This document shows, piece by piece, positions 1 through 9,102 of a DNA stretch of 64,000 nt. Origin of the DNA: Alloalcanivorax xiamenensis (GTDB taxonomy: Bacteria > Pseudomonadota > Gammaproteobacteria > Pseudomonadales > Alcanivoracaceae). The translations under genes and the position numbers were made by a program. The notes beneath the pieces are model-generated. The model had not been told where the DNA came from and searched no databases. It saw only the letters and a list, made by a program, of their open reading frames with translations. The stretch lies in assembly GCF_009846745.1 (NCBI RefSeq), contig NZ_AQPF01000014.1, positions 1-64,000 on the forward strand, in the 5' to 3' direction. Numbering within the stretch: the first letter of the stretch is position 1; every line of letters starts with the position of its first letter.

Positions 1-54
1 TTTTGTGGCCTGCCATCCATGGCGGCACCCTTCAGGCCTTCGCGGCAGCACGCC

Positions 55-125
55 ATTCGCTGCCAAGGCAGCTTCCCACGGAGAAGACTACGAAACCGCT
101 GTGGGAAGCTTGCTTGCAAGCGAAT
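55..125. repeat. REP-like palindromic element, copy A
   Basis: Imperfect inverted repeat. The left arm reads TTCGCTGCCAAGGCAGC followed by TTCCCAC; the right arm is GTGGGAA followed by GCTTGCTTGCAAGCGAA. The arms belong to different subtypes (TGCC-AA-GGCA against TTGC-TT-GCAA), so each arm is its own small hairpin inside the larger dyad. Related copies lie near 10.9, 12.6, 15.4, 20.7, 40.6 and 62.9 kb. Confidence 0.8.
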
Positions 126-167
126 AGTAGGACAGCAGCCGCGCCCGGCAATTTAGCAACCAGGACG

Positions 168-362
168 TCAATCATTGCGCCCGATGGTGATACCGCCAAT
201 CCGGGTCACCCCGCGCAGGCGCAACAAGGCCCAGATCATACCCGCCAATCCGATGATCGGCGCCAGATAGAGGGTGCGATCAGCGAACACCATCAGCGCC
301 ATACTGGCGAAAAACATCAGCGCAAACACCACGAAAAACAGATAAAGGGGCCTTTTGTTCAT
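168..362 (-). CDS. small two-helix membrane protein, unknown function
   Basis: 64-residue protein beginning MNKRPLYLFFVVFALMFF. Residues about 5-24 and 28-48 form two hydrophobic segments separated by the short polar stretch ADRTLY. The tail is basic and polar (RLRGVTRIGG). The ATG at 362 is chosen over a longer in-frame start because a GGGAG-like site lies upstream and the extension is polar and unlike a real N-terminus. It is transcribed away from selO, with about 250 bases between them. No family is recognised; probably an inner-membrane protein. Confidence 0.6.
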   Translation of the reverse strand: MNKRPLYLFFVVFALMFFASMALMVFADRTLYLAPIIGLAGMIWALLRLRGVTRIGGITIGRND

Positions 363-616
363 GCTTCGCGACTCCCGGGGGTTACCCCATCGAAAGGCTT
401 TCCATGAGCAGGAAAGCCCCGTTTTGTTATTATCAGCCTGTTCAGGGAGCGCCAACGACGCGCCTCCGGGCCGGATTCATTAATCTTTTCATGGAAGCCG
501 GCGCAATGCGATAGTCCGGCATTCGCTCTTTTCGACCGTCCGGTCATGCCTCTTTTCCGTCGCCACGGTCTGTTACGCTGTACTCAACGCACCTTGGTTC
601 CCCTCTGGAGTATTGG

Positions 617-2077
617 ATGAGCAGTTCCTACGGCTTTCACTTTGATAACGGCTACGCCCGACTGCCGGAGCGCCTGTTCGCCCGCTGCGAACCAACACCA
701 GTGAGCGCGCCACTGGGGATCCTGTTCAACCGCCCTCTGGCCGAGCAACTGGGATTGGATGCCTCCGCTCTGGACAGTCCTGACGGCACCGCCCTGCTGG
801 CGGGTAACACCCTGGCCGAAGGCAGCGAACCCATCGCCCAGGCCTACGCCGGCCATCAGTTCGGCTACCCGAACATGCTCGGCGACGGCCGCGCCATCCT
901 GCTTGGCGAACAGCTTACCCCCGAGGGCCGGCGCCGCGACATCCAGCTCAAGGGCGCCGGCCGAACGCCTTTTTCCCGTGGCGGTGATGGCCGCGCCGCT
1001 CTCGGCCCGATGCTGCGGGAATACCTGATCAGCGAAGCGATGCACGCCCTCGGCATTGCCACTACCCGCAGCCTGGCGGTGGTGGCCACCGGGGAGCCGG
1101 TATACCGGGAAACCGCTTTGCCCGGTGCCATCCTGACCCGGGTTGCGGCCTCGCATCTGCGCGTGGGCACCTTCCAGTTCGCCGCCGGCCAGCGCGACAC
1201 CGCACTGCTGGAAACACTGGTGGACTACACCCTGGAACGCCATTATCCGGAACTCAGCGACAGCGACAACAAAGCCCTGGCGCTGCTGGACGCGGTGATG
1301 GAGAAGCAGTTGGACCTGATCGTCCACTGGATGCGGGCAGGCTTTATTCACGGCGTCATGAACACCGACAACGTGGCGCTCTCCGGCGAAACCATCGACT
1401 ACGGTCCCTGCGCTTTCATGGATCACTACCACCCGGACACGGTATTCAGTTCCATCGACCACCAGGGTCGCTACGCCTATGGCAATCAGCCGGCGATTAC
1501 CCAGTGGAATCTGACCCGGTTCGCGGAAACCCTGCTGCCGCTGATCGACGCTGACACCGATGCCGCCGTGCAAAAAGCCACCAACGTGATCAAGTCCTTC
1601 AGCGGACGCTACGACAATAAATGGCTGGCGATGATGCGCGCCAAGCTTGGTCTGTTCGGCGAGGACCCGATGGACGCCACCCTGATTCAGGATTTGCTGG
1701 ACTGGATGCAACACCGCCAGGCCGATTACACCAACACCTTCCGTGACCTGATCAGCGAGACCGCTCCCCTGGATGAGATCTATCAGGATGAGGCGTTCGA
1801 GAACTGGCATCAGCGCTGGCGGGCGCGCTTGAGCCGCAATACCAAACCGCTCAAGTCTTCGTTCTGCCTGATGCGCAGCCACAATCCAGAGGTGATTCCC
1901 CGCAACCACAAAGTGGAGGAAGCCCTGAACGCGGCGGTGCGCGACGACGATCTGGCCCCCACGCACCGGCTGCTCGATGCGCTGTCCCGCCCTTATCAGG
2001 ATCGCGATGACATCGATGACTATCAGCAACCGCCAAAACCAGCGGAACGGGTACTGCAAACCTTTTGTGGCACCTGA
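617..2077 (+). CDS. selO: protein adenylyltransferase SelO
   Basis: 486-residue SelO/YdiU (UPF0061) protein. This pseudokinase-fold enzyme binds ATP in a flipped orientation and transfers AMP to protein hydroxyl groups; in E. coli it is linked to redox stress (family knowledge). Visible family signatures are GRTPFSRGGDGRAALGPMLR near residues 114-133, NTDNVALSGETIDYGPCAFM near 249-268, and DHQGRYAYGNQP followed by the WNLTRFAE stretch. The protein ends FCGT, with a cysteine three residues from the end; eukaryotic SelO has selenocysteine near this position. Length is normal. ATG 617 follows CTGGAG. It stands alone, with the next gene 58 bases downstream on the same strand. Confidence 0.95.
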   Translation: MSSSYGFHFDNGYARLPERLFARCEPTPVSAPLGILFNRPLAEQLGLDASALDSPDGTALLAGNTLAEGSEPIAQAYAGHQFGYPNMLGDGRAILLGEQLTPEGRRRDIQLKGAGRTPFSRGGDGRAALGPMLREYLISEAMHALGIATTRSLAVVATGEPVYRETALPGAILTRVAASHLRVGTFQFAAGQRDTALLETLVDYTLERHYPELSDSDNKALALLDAVMEKQLDLIVHWMRAGFIHGVMNTDNVALSGETIDYGPCAFMDHYHPDTVFSSIDHQGRYAYGNQPAITQWNLTRFAETLLPLIDADTDAAVQKATNVIKSFSGRYDNKWLAMMRAKLGLFGEDPMDATLIQDLLDWMQHRQADYTNTFRDLISETAPLDEIYQDEAFENWHQRWRARLSRNTKPLKSSFCLMRSHNPEVIPRNHKVEEALNAAVRDDDLAPTHRLLDALSRPYQDRDDIDDYQQPPKPAERVLQTFCGT

Positions 2078-2135
2078 CCGCTTGCTTGAAAAACACCGGC
2101 ACAACGCGGGCCAACACATAAAGGAAGGAAAGCAC

Positions 2136-2765
2136 ATGGAGAATACCCGGCGGATCGCCACACTCTTGTTGGTCACGCCACTCACTCTGGCCGGCTGCGA
2201 CAACAGCACCGGAGAAACCGGTGCCGAAGCCTTCCCCGCCGCCTTTCACAGCGGCGAGTACGGCATCGGCCTCGCCTACGACAATCACCAGGCCCGCGCC
2301 GTGACGGAGACCGGCGGCTACTTCGGCGATCCGGCCTGGCGGCTGGACGCTGAACCGGATGCCCCTGGCGAGCGTCTGCTGGTGTTGCGCCTCAACGACT
2401 CCGACGAGATCCTCACCGGCGAACTGCGTCTCGGTGTCAGCCGTGATCCTGGCCAGGTGGAAAACTGCACCCGCCCCGGCCCCCTGGCCACGTCAAGCGA
2501 GACCGGCACCACTGAACGGGATGGCGCGCTCTTCACCACCTACCAGGGAGGTGACGCCGCCATGAACCATTTTCAAAGCCTGCGTGCCTACCGCGCCGTC
2601 CACCATGGTACCTGCTACGCCATCGACCTGGTCCTCCAGGGCACCAACCCGGAAGTCTACGATCCCCCGCGGGAAGCCCCATTCAGTCGCGAGCAAGGAT
2701 TTGAAAGACTGGAAGCTCTACTTAGTGGCGTGGCCTTCGATGAGAAACCGAAGGGGCGCAGCTGA
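2136..2765 (+). CDS. putative lipoprotein, unknown function
   Basis: 209-residue protein with a type II signal: MENTRRIATLLLVTPLTLAGC, lipobox LAGC, Cys21. The mature part is acidic and polar with four further cysteines (near ENCTRPG and HGTCYAI) that could form disulfides in the periplasm. ATG 2136 is preceded by AAGGAAGGAAA and is preferred over in-frame starts that would overlap selO. The gene converges on the decayed AraC gene, leaving an 11-base gap. I do not recognise a domain; outer-membrane or periplasmic lipoprotein is the safe call. Confidence 0.75.
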   Translation: MENTRRIATLLLVTPLTLAGCDNSTGETGAEAFPAAFHSGEYGIGLAYDNHQARAVTETGGYFGDPAWRLDAEPDAPGERLLVLRLNDSDEILTGELRLGVSRDPGQVENCTRPGPLATSSETGTTERDGALFTTYQGGDAAMNHFQSLRAYRAVHHGTCYAIDLVLQGTNPEVYDPPREAPFSREQGFERLEALLSGVAFDEKPKGRS

Positions 2766-2776
2766 TCCGGCGACAC

Positions 2777-3533
2777 TCACGTGCTGCTTCTCCCTGCCTC
2801 GCGCCGCGCACTGGGGGCCACGCCTGTCACTCTTTTGAACGCTCTTGAAAAGCTGGATGGATCGCGGTACCCCAATTTGGAGGCAATGCGGGACAACGGC
2901 AGAGCCGTCCCCAGCAAAAGACGTTCCGCCCGCTCCATACGCACCTGCTCCAGCAATCCCCCAAAGGAGGAGCCCTCCTCGGCAAGCCGACGGGTCAGCG
3001 TCCGGGTGGACAAGGCCAGTTCCCGGGCAATGGTATCCTGAGTCGGTGCACCCTTTTCCGGCACCAAGATATTCAACATCCGCGTCACCTTGATGGTTAC
3101 CGGCCGGACCTGACCTCGTTGTGTTAATTGTGTCGCCAGCACAGCGGACGTGGCGGCGTGGGTGGTTCGATTTCGGGTGAGCAGTGGACGTTCGAGCAAG
3201 GCGCGGGAAAGGGAAAAGCCGTTGTCCATCGCACCGAATGTCACACGCGCCTGATAGTACGCCTCATAGGCCGAAACATTGTGCGCACCGCAATGAGTGC
3301 CGTAGCAGTTGCAGTGAGGCCGGCTCCTTGTCATGCATATGAATCAGTCCTTGCCGTAACACTGCCCGGAATTGATCCAGCCTCAGGCTTTCCATCTGCT
3401 CTCCCGATGCCAGTCCGCAGGCTGCCCTGGCCCGTGCCACATCACCACCGCCGGCACGTACCACGGACTCAAGAACGTCAACGAACGCCATGGGGAAACC
3501 ATATTCAAGCCCGCAGCCCCCCTTATTCATCAT
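2777..3533 (-). pseudogene. AraC-family regulator, frameshifted and internally deleted
   Basis: Two overlapping frames read as one regulator. The first (3533 to 3264) encodes an N-terminus typical of the arabinose-binding-like sensor domain (MAFVDVLESVVRAGGGDVAR) and stops after CAQCFGL. The second frame (through about 3320 to 2777) carries the end of that domain (VTFGAMDNGFSLSRALLERP) and a complete AraC helix-turn-helix ending RIASKLGYRDPSSFSRAFKR. Relatives are about 330-345 residues; here only about 250 codons of material remain, so roughly 90 residues of the sensor domain are missing as well as the frame being broken. It lies just downstream of the DUF6670-like gene, possibly its former regulator. 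A sequencing error could explain the frameshift but not the missing block. Confidence 0.75.
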
Positions 3534-3557
3534 CCTTAAACGCCCTCTCCCACAGCG

Positions 3558-4574
3558 CTACTGCCCGCGTAAGTCGATATACTCGATGTACCCGGTGCCT
3601 TCCACCGGCCGCCCCCGAAAGCACCCCCGATATTGGTAACTGCCCGCGTAGCCGGCCGTCATCCCATAATTAAAGTCGCCGTTCGATTGCCCTTCGATGG
3701 CTATTACCTCCTCACCGTTTTCATCTTCCACTCGCCAGGAAAAGATTTTCGGCAGCCGCATGGAGTGTCCATTTGGGGTGATCGATACCGTGCTCTCGAA
3801 TTCCTGTACCGTAAAATCAAACCCCCGGCCGTATACGGCACCATGATCGTTCAACCCGCGGACATAAACACGTCGCTGCGCCTCCAGGCCCAACGGACCG
3901 AGTACCTCGGTCAGCAGCACCTGGGTACAGCTATCGATATTGATAATTTGATAGGTAAAAAAACGAAAGGGCAGATTAACCTTCGCGGCTCGCGCGTACT
4001 CAAAGGTACAGAGCCCACCAATATCGGTTTTTCGCCCTTCCAGTTCGAGCTGCCCACGGTACTGGCAGAGTACCGACCAATGATCATACAACCCACCAGC
4101 CAGACGGGCGAAATGCGCCACTTTGTCCGAGGCCGTCAAAGTGAGTTCCAGATTGAAGCGGTGCCCTTCACGGCACAGGGTGAAATTGGGATGCTTGCCC
4201 ACTATGGTGAGGTCCTGACCAAACCGCAGCCTACTGCCGTCGGCCTGGAAATCGCACTCCGCCGCCACGCTGTAGCCTCGAAAGTGATCCGGTGTCGCCG
4301 TCGCGGTTCCCACCAGCAGATTGGCGGTGTCCTCCGGAGACGTGCGAACCAGATGAGGGTTGGCAAACAGACGGGCCTTGGGTTGGCCGATCAGAGCAAT
4401 AACGTTGACAAAACGATAGGGCTCGGGCAATCCCGGGATCATTACACCGTAATGCACGGTACCGTATTTCCCATGGGGTGGCGCCAGGGAGGTGCCCGGG
4501 TCAAAGGGCCGCCCAAACAATGAGGATGACCGGTCGATAACATCGGCCAGGAATCCGGGCATCGCAAACCGCAT
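3558..4574 (-). CDS. DUF6670-like uncharacterised protein
   Basis: 338-residue protein, probably beta-rich, with no signal peptide or membrane helix. It has repeated aromatic/glycine stretches such as HGKYGTVHYGVMIPGLPEPY near residues 34-53, SMRLPKIFSWRVEDENGEEV near 270-290, and a C-terminal AGYAGSYQYRGCFRGRPVEG. The pattern recalls lipocalin-like or AttH/CrtC-like proteins; the DUF6670 label is from memory and tentative. ATG 4574 has a good site, AAAGGAGAAGAACGC. The downstream neighbour on the same strand is the broken AraC gene, 24 bases away. Substrate and role are unknown. Confidence 0.65.
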   Translation of the reverse strand: MRFAMPGFLADVIDRSSSLFGRPFDPGTSLAPPHGKYGTVHYGVMIPGLPEPYRFVNVIALIGQPKARLFANPHLVRTSPEDTANLLVGTATATPDHFRGYSVAAECDFQADGSRLRFGQDLTIVGKHPNFTLCREGHRFNLELTLTASDKVAHFARLAGGLYDHWSVLCQYRGQLELEGRKTDIGGLCTFEYARAAKVNLPFRFFTYQIINIDSCTQVLLTEVLGPLGLEAQRRVYVRGLNDHGAVYGRGFDFTVQEFESTVSITPNGHSMRLPKIFSWRVEDENGEEVIAIEGQSNGDFNYGMTAGYAGSYQYRGCFRGRPVEGTGYIEYIDLRGQ

Positions 4575-4761
4575 GCGTTCTTCTCCTTTGCACGAGTACA
4601 GCCTTGTTCATGCCAACGGAGGCACCACCGCCGTAATTTCTTCAAGCCATGATTAAAACAGCATCGGTTTGTCTTTTTGCGCCGTTCCTTGTCTTATTTC
4701 GCCAAATTCCAGATTCACGGCTGGCCACGCCTCCCCAATGAGAAGGCATGGCAGCCCCCTT

Positions 4762-7700
4762 CTAACGCCGCGATTCCTCGATCTTGTTATGGGAAAACAG
4801 GCCATAGAGGCTTGGCAGTACCAACAGCGTCAATGCCGTGGCCGATACCAGACCACCGACGATCACCACCGCCAGCGGACGCTGCACCTCACTGCCGACA
4901 CCGGTGGCCAACAGCATCGGCATCAGACCCAGCATGGAAGTGAGCGCGGTCATCAACACCGGACGCAACCGCGATACCGCACCCTCGAAGACGGCTTGAT
5001 CGACGCTTGCTCCGTCGCGCAGGCGCCCGTTGATCGCCTCCACCATCACCACGCCATTAAGCACCGCCACGCCAAACAGAGTGATGAAGCCCACCGAGCT
5101 GGGTACCGACAGGTACTGACCGCTGATCGCCAGAGAGAGAATGCCGCCAATCAGCGCCAACGGTACGTTGACCAGGATCAGCAAGGCCTGAGCAACCGAT
5201 CCGAAGGCGAAGTACAGCAACAAGGCGATCAGACCCACCGCCACGGGAACCACCATGGACAGACGTTGCTGCGCCCGTTGCTGGTTCTCGTACTGACCGC
5301 CGATATCAACGCTGTAACCGGATGGCAGATCCACCTCGGTGTCGATAGCCCGCTGTATATCCGCCACCACCGACCCCATGTCGCGACCAGCCACATTCGC
5401 CTGGATCACCACTCGCCGCTGCACATCGTCGCGACTGATCTGAGGCGGACCGGACACCAACGCCACCCGGGCCACATCGGCGAGCCGCACCCAGGCCCCA
5501 TCAGCGGCCCGCAGACGCAGATTACCAATGGCCTCGGCATCACGGCGGGCGGCCTGCTCGAAGCGTACATAAATGTCATAACGCTCGTTGCCTTTGATCA
5601 CCTGGCCGGCGCTGCCGCCGCCCAGGCCATTGCTGACCAAACTCATCACCTGGTCGACACTGAGACCATAGCGGCTCAACGCATTCCGGTCCGGTTCCAC
5701 CACCAGTTGCGCCTCACCGGCGATTTGCTCAAGTTGCACATCGGTCGCGCCGCGCACTTCCCGCACGGCCTGCGTGATGGCTTCACCCTTTTCCCGCAAC
5801 AGGTTCAGATCCGGCCCGAACAGCTTTATCGCCAGTTGTGCTTTAACGCCCGAAAGCAGCTCATCCACTCGCATGGCGATAGGCTGCGAGAAGTTGAACA
5901 ACAGGCCGGGATGCTGATCGAGTTTTTCCTGAATTTTTTCCTGCAACTCCAGCCGGTTGCGTGCGCTGGTCCATTCGTCCACCGGCTTCAGGCCGATATA
6001 GATCTCCACATTGCTGACCGGTTCCGGATCGCCGCCGATCTCGGCCCGCCCCACCCGGCTCAGCGCGTAGGTCACCTCCGGAAAGGTCATGATTTGACGT
6101 TCCAGTTTCTCACCCACATCCAGCGCGGTATCCAGACTCGATGACGGCGCCAGCGTTACCCGCAGGGCCAGCGTACCCTCTTCCAGCACCGGCACGAACT
6201 CGGTACCGATGAACGGCACCGTGGCCAGCGCCAGCACCAGCAAACCGGCGGCGGCACCGATCACCACCTTGCGAGCCGCCATGGCCCGCCCGAGCAGGGC
6301 GCGATAGCGTGCTTCCAGCCAACCGACCAGTTTGTTGGGCTTCTCCTCCACGCCACGGCGAAACAGAAAGGACGCCAGCGACGGCACCACGATCAAGGCC
6401 ACCAGCACGGCGGCGGCCATCGCCAACATGATGCTGATCGCCATGGGCACGAACATCTTCGCTTCCACCCCCTCGAAGGCGAACAACGGCATGAACACCA
6501 CCAGAATGATACTGGCGGCGAAGAACACCGGCCGCGCCACTTCCTGAGCCGCATCCTTGACCCGCAACGTGATACCGCCAGCGGCATCGTCGGTGCCTTG
6601 CCGGCGGCTCAAGTGTTTGAAGATGTTTTCCACCATCACCACCGAGCCATCCACCAGCATGCCGATGGCCACCGCCAGGCCGCCCAGAGACATCAGATTG
6701 GCGGACATACCCAGGCTCGCCATCACCAGCAGCGCGAGGCCGATGGACAAGGGAATCGACAGCAGCACCAGCACGGTGGCACGCAGATTCATCAAGAACA
6801 GGGCCAGAACGAGGACGATGAACAGGAACGCCAGCAGCAACGCGCTGACCACCGTGCTCACCGCTTTTTCCACCAGATCGGCCTGGTCGTAGAACACCTC
6901 GAAACGCACCCCATCCGGTAACGCTTGCTGAATGCGTTCCGCCCGCGCCTCGATACCATCAATGGTGGCCTTGGTGTTGGCACCCATGCGTTTAAGTACG
7001 ATACCCGCCACCACTTCACCGAGAAATTCCGGATTTCCCCCGGCATCGCGGCGGGTCATGGTCAGTGCCCCCTGGCGGATTTCACCGCCGAATTCCACCC
7101 GCGCCACGTCCCGCACCCGCACCTGGGTGCCGTTGACTTCCTTGAGCGGAATGGCGGCAATGTCACCAAGCCCCTTCCCGCCACTACCGACCCAGCCCAT
7201 GCCGCGAATCACCAGCTGCTCGGCGCCACGATCCAGGTACCAGCCGCCGGCGTTGCGATTATTGGCGGCGATGGCGTCCATCACCTGTTGCAGCGTCAGG
7301 TCGTAGGCCAGCAGCCGGATCGGATTGACGTTAACCTGATACTGCCGTACTTCACCGCCGTAGCTGAGCACGTCGGTGACACCGCCCACCGGCATCAGCA
7401 GCAACTTCACCACCCAATCATTGAGGCTGCGCAACTGCATGGCGTCGATGCCCGAGCCGGGCTCGGCGGTCAGCAGGTACTGATACACCTGCCCCAGCCC
7501 CGAGGTGTTCGGCCCCATCTCCGGTGTTCCGACACCGTCGGGAATATCTTCCCGCGCCGCCTGCAATCGCTCGAACACCAGTTGCCGGGCGAAGTAAATA
7601 TCGGTGCCGTCCTCGAACACCACGGTGACGATCGACAGGCCGGTTTTCGAGATCGAACGCACTTCGGCGACTTGCGGCAATGCATACATCACCGCTTCAA

Positions 7701-7908
7701 TGGGATAGGTGATCAATTGCTCCACTTCCTCCGCCGCCAGCCCGGGGGCTTCAGTGTTCACCTGCACTTGCACATTGGTGACGTCGGGGAAGGCATCCAG
7801 TTTCAGGCGTGGCATCTGCCAGGCGATCACCCCCACGGTGATCATCAGCAGAAGCAGCACCACCAGACGGTTGTTCACCGCCCAGTCGATACAGCGATTC
7901 AACATCAT
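4762..7908 (-). CDS. czcA: CzcA/CusA-family heavy-metal RND efflux pump
   Basis: 1048-residue inner-membrane proton antiporter of the heavy-metal-efflux RND family. It exports divalent cations (Co, Zn, Cd) or Cu/Ag through CzcB and CzcC. Helix 1 is at residues 12-30 and is followed by the family sequence KLDAFPDVTNVQVQVNTEAP. The helix-4 charge relay reads AIGMLVDGSVVMVEN (about residues 408-422); it keeps the second Asp and the Glu, but CzcA's first Asp (DFG) is Ala here. The periplasmic stretch VPVLEEGTLALRVTLAPSSS lacks the methionine pattern I expect in CusA, so divalent metals are more likely. Last gene of a four-gene operon, 27 bases after czcB. Confidence 0.92.
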   Translation of the reverse strand: MMLNRCIDWAVNNRLVVLLLLMITVGVIAWQMPRLKLDAFPDVTNVQVQVNTEAPGLAAEEVEQLITYPIEAVMYALPQVAEVRSISKTGLSIVTVVFEDGTDIYFARQLVFERLQAAREDIPDGVGTPEMGPNTSGLGQVYQYLLTAEPGSGIDAMQLRSLNDWVVKLLLMPVGGVTDVLSYGGEVRQYQVNVNPIRLLAYDLTLQQVMDAIAANNRNAGGWYLDRGAEQLVIRGMGWVGSGGKGLGDIAAIPLKEVNGTQVRVRDVARVEFGGEIRQGALTMTRRDAGGNPEFLGEVVAGIVLKRMGANTKATIDGIEARAERIQQALPDGVRFEVFYDQADLVEKAVSTVVSALLLAFLFIVLVLALFLMNLRATVLVLLSIPLSIGLALLVMASLGMSANLMSLGGLAVAIGMLVDGSVVMVENIFKHLSRRQGTDDAAGGITLRVKDAAQEVARPVFFAASIILVVFMPLFAFEGVEAKMFVPMAISIMLAMAAAVLVALIVVPSLASFLFRRGVEEKPNKLVGWLEARYRALLGRAMAARKVVIGAAAGLLVLALATVPFIGTEFVPVLEEGTLALRVTLAPSSSLDTALDVGEKLERQIMTFPEVTYALSRVGRAEIGGDPEPVSNVEIYIGLKPVDEWTSARNRLELQEKIQEKLDQHPGLLFNFSQPIAMRVDELLSGVKAQLAIKLFGPDLNLLREKGEAITQAVREVRGATDVQLEQIAGEAQLVVEPDRNALSRYGLSVDQVMSLVSNGLGGGSAGQVIKGNERYDIYVRFEQAARRDAEAIGNLRLRAADGAWVRLADVARVALVSGPPQISRDDVQRRVVIQANVAGRDMGSVVADIQRAIDTEVDLPSGYSVDIGGQYENQQRAQQRLSMVVPVAVGLIALLLYFAFGSVAQALLILVNVPLALIGGILSLAISGQYLSVPSSVGFITLFGVAVLNGVVMVEAINGRLRDGASVDQAVFEGAVSRLRPVLMTALTSMLGLMPMLLATGVGSEVQRPLAVVIVGGLVSATALTLLVLPSLYGLFSHNKIEESRR

Positions 7909-7935
7909 GTTCTCCTTGCTGGATCCAGGCGGCCG

Positions 7936-9102
7936 TTAGTGGGCGTGCACGTCAAAGCCCGACTTCGCCTGCTCACTGGCGAGAAAGAAGGCACCCCGCG
8001 TGACCACGCGTGTGCCCGCCGGCACGCCCTGAATCACTCGGGCACCGTCCAGGGACTGTCCCGGCGAGACCTCACGGGCTTCGTAGACTCCCGGCGCTTC
8101 CTCCACGAACACTTGCCAGTCACCATCACCGCCCCGGGTCAGCGCCTCCTCGGGGATCAACAAAGCGTTGTCCGGCAGCGGCAGCAGCAATTCCACTTCC
8201 GCGAACATGCCCGGATGGAGCAGATGATCCTCATTGGGAACACGAATACGGACTTGCAGAGTGCGGGTCACCGGATCAAGACGGTGACCGGACAAAATCA
8301 CTTCGCCGTTCACCAGGGTTTCCCCCACCCGCACCCGTGCCGGCGTGCCGGTGTCGACTCGGAGTCCCGGTTGCGGCGGCAACGCCGCTTCCGCCCACAG
8401 CTCGCTTTCGTCCACCAGGGTGATCAACGGACTGCCGGCGGCCAACCACTGGCCCTGCTGGAACGCGTCGGTCAGCACCAGACCGGTATCCGGCGCCCGC
8501 AAGGTATAGACACCGGCCTCGCCTTTTCCTTTTTCGATATCGGCGAGGTCGTCACTGGTGAGACCGTAGCCGCGCCCACGCGCGCGCAGATCCTGATAAC
8601 GGCCCTGCACATCCAGATAACGCTGGTTGCCCACGGTGGCCCGGCCGAGGCTACGCACCCGCCGCCATTCGTCAGCCACTACCCCGAGCTCCGCCTGCAA
8701 GGTCGCCATCTCGGCACTGAACAAGGTGGCGACGGGATCCCCCTTCTTCAGGTGTTGTCCCAACGTGGCGCTGCGTGAAAGCACCTGGGAGTTCACGCGC
8801 ACCGGGACTTCCCAGGTGCGGTAAAGATTGCTGGTGATCTCCGCCGGCAAGCGCAGTACCCGGTCAGCATCCGCATTGGGCCGCAGGGTGAGCACGCGCA
8901 GATCAAGCATGCGGCGCTGCGCCTCGGTGAGCGTCAGATCACCGTCATGCCCTTCCGCCCCGCCGACGGACGCTTCCGCGCCATGATCATGCCCGGCCCT
9001 GGCACCCTCATCATGGCCTTCACCTTGATCCGCCCAGACCAGCGGAGCAACCAACAACAGCAGACACAGTCCCGCTCTTTTTTTCCTGATCATATTTTTC
9101 AT
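7936..9102 (-). CDS. czcB: CzcB-type periplasmic adaptor (membrane fusion protein)
   Basis: 388-residue adaptor linking pump and outer-membrane channel. A signal peptide (KKRAGLCLLLLVAPLVWA) is followed by a histidine-rich stretch (GHDEGARAGHDHGAEA, residues about 29-44) likely to bind metal. Barrel-sandwich/lipoyl halves lie around VNSQVLSRSATLGQHLKKGD and YTLRAPDTGLVLTDAFQQGQ, with a helical hairpin between them. Beta-barrel and membrane-proximal domains follow (VNGEVILSGHRLDPVTRTLQ). The C-terminus is again His-containing (DVHAH). Its start codon overlaps the czcC stop (ATGA), indicating coupled translation. Confidence 0.93.
   Translation of the reverse strand: MKNMIRKKRAGLCLLLLVAPLVWADQGEGHDEGARAGHDHGAEASVGGAEGHDGDLTLTEAQRRMLDLRVLTLRPNADADRVLRLPAEITSNLYRTWEVPVRVNSQVLSRSATLGQHLKKGDPVATLFSAEMATLQAELGVVADEWRRVRSLGRATVGNQRYLDVQGRYQDLRARGRGYGLTSDDLADIEKGKGEAGVYTLRAPDTGLVLTDAFQQGQWLAAGSPLITLVDESELWAEAALPPQPGLRVDTGTPARVRVGETLVNGEVILSGHRLDPVTRTLQVRIRVPNEDHLLHPGMFAEVELLLPLPDNALLIPEEALTRGGDGDWQVFVEEAPGVYEAREVSPGQSLDGARVIQGVPAGTRVVTRGAFFLASEQAKSGFDVHAH

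Noticed and set aside
3..407. 134-codon plus-strand open frame at the left edge
   Set aside because: Runs through a REP-like element and over the small membrane protein gene; Gln/His/Arg-rich translation without domain.
584..2209. 541-codon open frame on the minus strand opposite selO
   Set aside because: It lies antisense to a clear SelO protein, has no domain, and is expected from GC-rich codon structure.
6925..8778. 617-codon plus-strand open frame opposite czcA/czcB
   Set aside because: Spans two real genes and their junction on the other strand; low-complexity His/Arg/Gln composition.
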